Shown here in pieces: positions 59,787-64,000 of a stretch of DNA of 64,000 bases. The notes under the pieces are model-generated. The model ran no database searches. It saw only the letters and a list, made by a program, of their open reading frames with translations, and was not told where the DNA came from. Location of the stretch: positions 62,001 to 126,000 of the forward strand of contig JANJTA010000007.1 of the NCBI GenBank assembly GCA_024711345.1, read 5' to 3'. Positions within the stretch are counted from its first letter, which is position 1, and every line of letters starts with the position of its first letter. The translations under genes were made by a program, and so were the position numbers. This DNA comes from Rhodanobacter sp. Its GTDB lineage: Bacteria; Pseudomonadota; Gammaproteobacteria; Xanthomonadales; Rhodanobacteraceae.

Positions 59787-61107
59787 GATCGTCCTTCGCA
59801 ATGCGCTGGTCCTGGTCCTCGGCGTGATGCTGGGCGGCTGCAGCGGCAAGGCGTCGTACCAGCCGGCGCAGCAGTCGGGCGACGCCCCGCCGCTGCCGGC
59901 CGCGCGCAACTTTCTGGTCCCGCCGATGCAGGTTCCACGGTATGCCGGCTGGAAGCCGGGCCAGACGCCCACGGTGGCGCCCGGCCTGAAGATCGAGAAG
60001 ATCGCCAGCGGACTGAAGCACCCGCGCCAGCTCTACACCCTGCCCAACGGCGACGTGCTGGTGGTGGAGTCCAACGGCCCCGGTGCCGAGCCGGTAACCA
60101 CGCCGAAGCAGTTGATCGCCAACAAGATCAAGAACCTGTCGGGCAAGGGCGCGAAAGGCGGCAACCGGATCACCCTGCTGCGCCACAACGGCAATGCCGG
60201 CGGCGAATGGGAGAAGCACGCCTTCATCGAGCACCTGCACTCGCCGTTCGGCGTGCAGCTGATCGGCGACACCTTGTACGTGGCCAACACCGACGCGATC
60301 GTGAAGTTCCCCTACGTCACCGGCGAAACGCAGATCACCACCCCCGCCGTGGAGTTCACCGACCTGCCGGCCACCATCAATCACCACTGGACCAAGGCGC
60401 TGGCGGCCAGCCCGGACGGCAGCAAGCTGTACGTCGGCGTCGGTTCCAACAGCAACATCACCGAGAACGGCCTGGAGCAGGAATACCGGCGCGCGGTCGT
60501 GCTCGAGGTGGACGTGGCCAGCGCCGGCAGCCGCATCTACGCCTCGGGTATCCGCAACCCGACCGGGCTGCAGTTCGAACCGCATACGGGCAAGCTGTGG
60601 GCGATCGCCAACGAGCGTGACGAGATCGGCGCGGATCTGGTGCCCGACTACCTCACCTCGGTGCAGCCAGGCGGCTTCTACGGCTGGCCATACAGCTACT
60701 TCGGCCAGCACGTGGACCGCCGCGTGATGCCGCAGCGGCCGGACCTGGTGGCGAAGGCGATCAAGCCCGACTACGCGCTGGGCTCGCACGTGGCCGCGCT
60801 CGGCCTGCTGTTCTCCGACACCAACGCGCTGCCGGCGAAGTACCACAACGGCGCGTTCGTCAGCGAGCACGGCAGCTGGGACCGCTCGCCGCTGAGCGGC
60901 TACGCCGTGGTCCACGTCGCGTTCGTCGAAGGCAAGCCCGTCGGCACTCCCGAGCCGGTCGTCGCCGGCTTCCACTCGGACGACGAATCGCAGCTGTACG
61001 GCGCGCCGGTCGGACTGGCGCAGGACAAGGACGGCGCGCTGCTGATCGCCGACGACGTCGGTGATGCGGTCTGGCGGGTCACCGCCGCCGCGCCCGGCAC
61101 GCCCTGA
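59779..61107 (+). CDS. PQQ-dependent sugar (sorbosone-type) dehydrogenase, lipoprotein
   Basis: A 442-residue lipoprotein (lipobox LGGC, Cys21) with the six-bladed propeller of soluble glucose/sorbosone dehydrogenases. Typical features are KIEKIASGLKHPRQLYTLPNGDVLVVE, HLHSPFGVQLIGDTLYVANTD, KALAASPDGSKLYVGVGSNSN, YASGIRNPTGLQFEP, ANERDEIGADLVPDYLTSVQPGG in pieces, and VSEHGSWDRSPLSGYAVVHV. Enzymes of this fold use PQQ and Ca2+ to oxidise aldoses or aldehydes in the periplasm; some close relatives have no proven activity. GGGGGAA precedes the ATG. Overlap with the DUF2231 gene, and a divergent PQQ receptor, support a PQQ-using role. No PQQ biosynthesis genes are in the window. Confidence 0.9.
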   Translation: MNEIVLRNALVLVLGVMLGGCSGKASYQPAQQSGDAPPLPAARNFLVPPMQVPRYAGWKPGQTPTVAPGLKIEKIASGLKHPRQLYTLPNGDVLVVESNGPGAEPVTTPKQLIANKIKNLSGKGAKGGNRITLLRHNGNAGGEWEKHAFIEHLHSPFGVQLIGDTLYVANTDAIVKFPYVTGETQITTPAVEFTDLPATINHHWTKALAASPDGSKLYVGVGSNSNITENGLEQEYRRAVVLEVDVASAGSRIYASGIRNPTGLQFEPHTGKLWAIANERDEIGADLVPDYLTSVQPGGFYGWPYSYFGQHVDRRVMPQRPDLVAKAIKPDYALGSHVAALGLLFSDTNALPAKYHNGAFVSEHGSWDRSPLSGYAVVHVAFVEGKPVGTPEPVVAGFHSDDESQLYGAPVGLAQDKDGALLIADDVGDAVWRVTAAAPGTP

Positions 61108-61140
61108 CCCTGGGCGCGGCGAGACAGAAGCGAGACGAGA

Positions 61141-61172
61141 AAAAAGCCCCTGCAAAAGCAGGGGCTTTTTTT
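61141..61172 (+). terminator. Strong Rho-independent terminator after dehydrogenase
   Basis: A perfect 14-bp stem (AAAAAAGCCCCTGC with its complement), a four-A loop and a run of eight T, 33 bases after the dehydrogenase stop. Confidence 0.95.
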
Positions 61173-61494
61173 TATCTAGATCAACCTTTCCGGACATGTG
61201 TTGTCCAGAACGGCTCTTGATACCTGAGCATGATGTCTAGCCGCCCCAAAGCTTGATGTGAGCCAACCTGGCACTCCAGATCGAACGCGCGAGGGATCGC
61301 CCTGTCTTGTTTTGGGGAATCCGTGTGGCAAAACGCGCCCACTTCGGCCAAACGCCAGAGGATGGGGTGCCAAACCACCGTGTTACCCGAACCGGGGAAC
61401 GTAGCAGTGGGTATCTCCCCGATTGCACCGGCCGTTGCGAAAATGCTTCTGGCAGCAAGTACGTCGCGCATAGCGGAGGCGCGATTCTAACGAC
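61173..61494. other. 322-bp unexplained intergenic region, lower GC
   Basis: Lies between the dehydrogenase terminator and the stop of the EAL gene, with no promoter duty obvious for either. One sampled line (61261-61320) counts 35 G+C in 60. A 96-codon minus-strand frame spans it, but its product is unlike any family I know, and overlapping frames are equally open. It could be a decayed mobile sequence or a structured RNA; I cannot decide. Confidence 0.4.
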
Positions 61495-62718
61495 TCAACC
61501 GCCACCTGCGTGAAGAGCGCCTGCAAGCAGGACTGCCTGGTGGGCTCCCCATTCGGCCAGCCAGCCATCGACTTCATGCCCGGGCATCGGCCTCGCGATG
61601 AAGTAGCCCTGGACCATGTCGCAGCCGGCCAAGCGCAGGAGATCCCAATCCTCACGCTCCTCGACGCCTTCGGCGACCGTGCGCAAGCCCAGCTCGTGAG
61701 CCATCCCGATGCTGGATTCGAGCATCACGCGCAGGGACGGCGTACGGCTTGCGCGGTGGACGAAAGTGCGGTCGATCTTCAGTTCGTCGAAGGGCAAGTC
61801 GCGCAACTGGGCAAGGGACGAATAGCCGGTACCGAAGTCGTCAATGGAAAGCTTCACCTGCTTGAGCCGCAGCCTGGTAAGGACGTCCAACTGCACCTGG
61901 GGATTGTCCATCAGGCGGCTTTCGGTAATCTCCAGTATGAGGTGGCGCAGCGGCACGCCAGCCACTCGTGCCTGCTCGACAAGAACGTCGGGATAATCAA
62001 GCGAGGAAACGTCGCCAAGCGGCACGTTCACGGCCAGGTCGAGCTCGTGCCCGGCATCGAGCCAACGGCGCAAGTCGCGTAATGCTTCGCGCACCACTTC
62101 CACGCCCAGGGCACCCACCAGCCCGTGCTCCTCGGACATCGGCACGAAATGGTCGGGCATGACCAGACCATCCAGCGGATGCTGCCAGCGCACCAGCGCC
62201 TCCAATCCCACCACCTTGCCCGTCGCCAGATCCACCTTCGGCTGGTAGTGATTGCGCAACTGGCCTTGGCAGATGGCCAGTTCGAGATCATCCGGTGCGT
62301 AGCTGGGTGCCGACGGGACAGGGTCCGGCGGCCGGTCCGCAGTAACTGCGTCATGGAATACACGGCGGAGCGACTCGAGGGCTACCGGCTTGCCCAGGGT
62401 GCCCACTATCTGCAGGCCGTGCGCGTGCGCCAGTTGCTCGACGGCCTGCCGTGTCCGGAAGGATTCGCCACTGACCAGCACCAGTCCGCCCGCGTACCTC
62501 AGGCGTACGAGATGACGGACGAACTCCACCCCGTCCATCTCGGGCATCTGCAGGTCACAGAAGACCAGCCCGATGTCCGGGTCCTGCTCCAGCACATGCA
62601 GGGCGGCCTGCCCGCCAGTACGGCAAACCACTTCGGCCTGCCCCGATCCCAGGTTTCGCAACTGGATGGAAAGCACCTTCAGGGTGACAGGGTCATCGTC
62701 CACCAACAGGATCTTCAT
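61495..62718 (-). CDS. Response regulator with EAL c-di-GMP phosphodiesterase domain
   Basis: A 407-residue receiver-EAL protein. The receiver (residues 1-125) has ILLVDDDPVTLKV and Asp55 in VFCDLQMPEMDG. The EAL domain (about 150-400) keeps the catalytic set: Glu173 in GLEALVRW, NVPLG, the ITES glutamate, DDFGTGYSSL, KIDRTFV, AEGVEE and GCDMVQGYFIARPMP. It should therefore hydrolyse c-di-GMP when phosphorylated, affecting motility or biofilm. The start is ATG 62718, with GGAGG five bases upstream; longer in-frame readings lack this. It lies downstream of a hybrid kinase on the same strand, its probable partner. Confidence 0.94.
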   Translation of the reverse strand: MKILLVDDDPVTLKVLSIQLRNLGSGQAEVVCRTGGQAALHVLEQDPDIGLVFCDLQMPEMDGVEFVRHLVRLRYAGGLVLVSGESFRTRQAVEQLAHAHGLQIVGTLGKPVALESLRRVFHDAVTADRPPDPVPSAPSYAPDDLELAICQGQLRNHYQPKVDLATGKVVGLEALVRWQHPLDGLVMPDHFVPMSEEHGLVGALGVEVVREALRDLRRWLDAGHELDLAVNVPLGDVSSLDYPDVLVEQARVAGVPLRHLILEITESRLMDNPQVQLDVLTRLRLKQVKLSIDDFGTGYSSLAQLRDLPFDELKIDRTFVHRASRTPSLRVMLESSIGMAHELGLRTVAEGVEEREDWDLLRLAGCDMVQGYFIARPMPGHEVDGWLAEWGAHQAVLLAGALHAGGG

Positions 62719-62992
62719 CGTTGCCTCCATCCCAATACATTGGAGTCCGCTTCCAATTCCAGGCGCAGGCCCGCCGTCACCTGCCTCAGTTGCTCCCGCA
62801 GCGTCGAGAGCCATATCTTCGTGCATGGCTGCGAAAACCCCGGAGGACCCTACGGTAATCGCCCCGTCAGCCAGACGCGAGCCCTTCTCCAGTTCGACGC
62901 ACGCATCTCGAAGGTGGTTGTCGTCCAACGTCCGTTCGGTTCATTCGATGGTGGCACCGCGGGCGTCAGTCTTCTACCGAAGACTCGGGTAG
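62719..62992. other. Gap between hybrid kinase and EAL regulator
   Basis: Most of this 274-bp gap is open in the EAL gene's frame and in one other minus-strand frame, but neither product is recognisable or has a good ribosome site. An imperfect hairpin (CTACCGA.../...TCGGGTAG, near 62974-62993) lies just after the kinase stop. It may hold the EAL gene's own promoter. Confidence 0.4.
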
Positions 62993-64000
62993 TCATAATG
63001 GCTCGGCCTTCAGAAAGTTCACGAGAAAGGCCTTGACGGCATCCGACTCGCGATCGAATGCCGGCAGCAATCGGGCCAGCACGTCGACGGCTCCCGCCTT
63101 GCCGGCGATCTCGATCTGCTCGCAGAGTCCGCCCAGGCCCAAGGCGCCGACCGTGCGCGCAGAGGACTTCAGCCGGTGCGCCTGTTCGACGGTGGCGGCC
63201 ATGTCGCCGACACTGCACGCAGCCTTCAGCAGTTCGACGGCCCTGCCCGCGCTGTCGTGAAAACCCTGCAACAGATCGCAGATGACCACCGGATCGTTGC
63301 CGACAAGTTCCTCGAGCACATCGAGGTTCACTGCGGCGGCGTTCGATCCATCAGGGGTTGCACCTCGCGGCGACCCAAACGGCCGCGGTAGGGATGGAAG
63401 CAGTTCGCCCAACGCTGCGCGCAAATCGGCCAACTGGAGGGGCTTAGTCAGGTATTTGTCCATGCCGGCGGCACGGCAGCGTTCCGATTCGCCCTTGAGC
63501 GCCGTGGCCGTGAGCGCAGCGATAGGTATGCGCTGTTTGCCCTGCTCTTCCGCGCGAATCGCCTGGGTGAGTTCGTAGCCGTCCATCAATGGCATGTGCA
63601 GATCGGTAAGCAGCAGCCCATAATCGCCGCTGCGCCAAAGTTCCAGTGCCTGCTTTCCGTTGGACGCCACTTCGGCGGCAACGCCGAGCAGCGCGAGCTG
63701 GCGCAGGATCACTTTCTGGTTGGTACCATCGTCCTCGGCCACGAGAACCAACCGACCGGCCTGGCAGGCCTCCTCGCGCGATGGCACGTCGAGCCTTCCC
63801 GGGTGCCGGCTTGCCGGAGCCGGAGCCGGCGCACGATCGGCAGCCAGGTTGACGACACGGCAAAGACGGTGGCGGGTGAGGACATTGCCATCCACCCAGA
63901 CGGCGCCCTTGTCCAATGCCAAGCCCTCAGGGCTTGGGCCCCGGCCGATGGCGACGATCCGCAAGCCATATGCCGGAGCGCGATGCTCGAGTTCGCGCAG
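62993..64000 (-). CDS. Hybrid sensor kinase, C-terminal receiver-Hpt part (runs off window)
   Basis: About 336 codons of a larger gene whose 5' end lies beyond base 64000; the frame is open to the window edge. The first 55 or so residues look like the end of a degenerate receiver. A full receiver follows (LVLVAEDDGTNQKV, Asp in LLLTDLHMPLMDG, Thr in ALTATALKG, Lys in YLTKPLQ). The C-terminal Hpt domain has the phosphohistidine motif EQAHRLKSSARTVGA. This receiver-receiver-Hpt tail is that of an unorthodox kinase of the BarA/EvgS type that passes phosphate to a separate regulator. The EAL regulator downstream is the natural candidate. Confidence 0.88.
   Translation of the reverse strand: MRELEHRAPAYGLRIVAIGRGPSPEGLALDKGAVWVDGNVLTRHRLCRVVNLAADRAPAPAPASRHPGRLDVPSREEACQAGRLVLVAEDDGTNQKVILRQLALLGVAAEVASNGKQALELWRSGDYGLLLTDLHMPLMDGYELTQAIRAEEQGKQRIPIAALTATALKGESERCRAAGMDKYLTKPLQLADLRAALGELLPSLPRPFGSPRGATPDGSNAAAVNLDVLEELVGNDPVVICDLLQGFHDSAGRAVELLKAACSVGDMAATVEQAHRLKSSARTVGALGLGGLCEQIEIAGKAGAVDVLARLLPAFDRESDAVKAFLVNFLKAEPL

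Noticed and set aside
61181-61471. 96-codon minus-strand frame in the gap after the dehydrogenase
   Set aside because: No ribosome site, no recognisable family and competing open frames; treated as intergenic.
62719-62928. N-terminal extension of the EAL regulator by 70 residues
   Set aside because: The extension has no domain, while MKILLVDDDP is a canonical receiver start with GGAGG at the right distance.

Overview
The window is a GC-rich (about 70% in typical coding stretches) gammaproteobacterial chromosome segment. Gene content and order fit Xanthomonadales, most likely a Rhodanobacter/Dyella-type member of the Rhodanobacteraceae: several TonB-dependent receptors, the fmdB-aspS-yebC-ruvC-ruvA block, the bamD/rluD-pgeF-clpB neighbourhood, and pilS/pilR beside sucCD. 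The taxonomy is inferred from protein character only; there is no rRNA in the window.

Layout. 1-7.0 kb (minus strand): a housekeeping run, fmdB-type zinc ribbon, DUF3011 protein, aspS, a lipase-like hydrolase, yebC, ruvC, ruvA and then kup, which is cut by the window edge. 7.3-10.9 kb (plus): a TonB-dependent receptor and a CsgG-like secreted protein. 10.9-20.4 kb: clpB, pgeF and rluD on minus and bamD on plus, the arrangement known from E. coli. Here it is interrupted between clpB and pgeF by an oppositely oriented trehalose cassette, otsB-GH15-otsA. 20.5-24.3 kb (minus): nadE, sucD, sucC.

24.6-38.7 kb: pilS and pilR, normally adjacent, are about 11 kb apart. Between them lie a 270-bp cloverleaf-like palindromic repeat, a LacI-family repressor, a perfect 42-bp operator palindrome, a fused GH65 phosphorylase/beta-phosphoglucomutase, a TonB-dependent receptor, a sugar transporter and an exported GH65 hydrolase. 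Together these read as a complete alpha-glucobiose utilisation locus: outer-membrane uptake, periplasmic hydrolysis, inner-membrane transport and cytoplasmic phosphorolysis to glucose 6-phosphate.

38.8-42.7 kb (minus): a three-gene, tightly overlapping signalling operon (CHASE3 kinase, single-domain regulator, receiver-kinase-receiver hybrid). 42.8-50.8 kb: a mannose locus around a LacI-type operator. A GH92 alpha-mannosidase diverges from a sugar permease, a fructokinase and a mannose-isomerase-type AGE protein, so mannose would enter metabolism through fructose. An M1 metallopeptidase follows.

50.9-56.6 kb (minus): a lower-GC, 1,885-residue protein joins an M48 metallopeptidase, a TerB-like region, an SF1 helicase and a C-terminal restriction-type nuclease. 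It is the best candidate in the window for an uncharacterised, probably defence-related, single-gene system. 56.9-61.1 kb: a close homologue of the PQQ receptor PqqU/YncD stands divergent to a DUF2231 membrane protein and a lipoprotein sugar dehydrogenase of the PQQ-dependent family. This suggests capture of external PQQ and its use by a periplasmic enzyme. 61.5-64 kb (minus): a receiver-EAL phosphodiesterase downstream of the C-terminal part of a hybrid sensor kinase that runs off the window.
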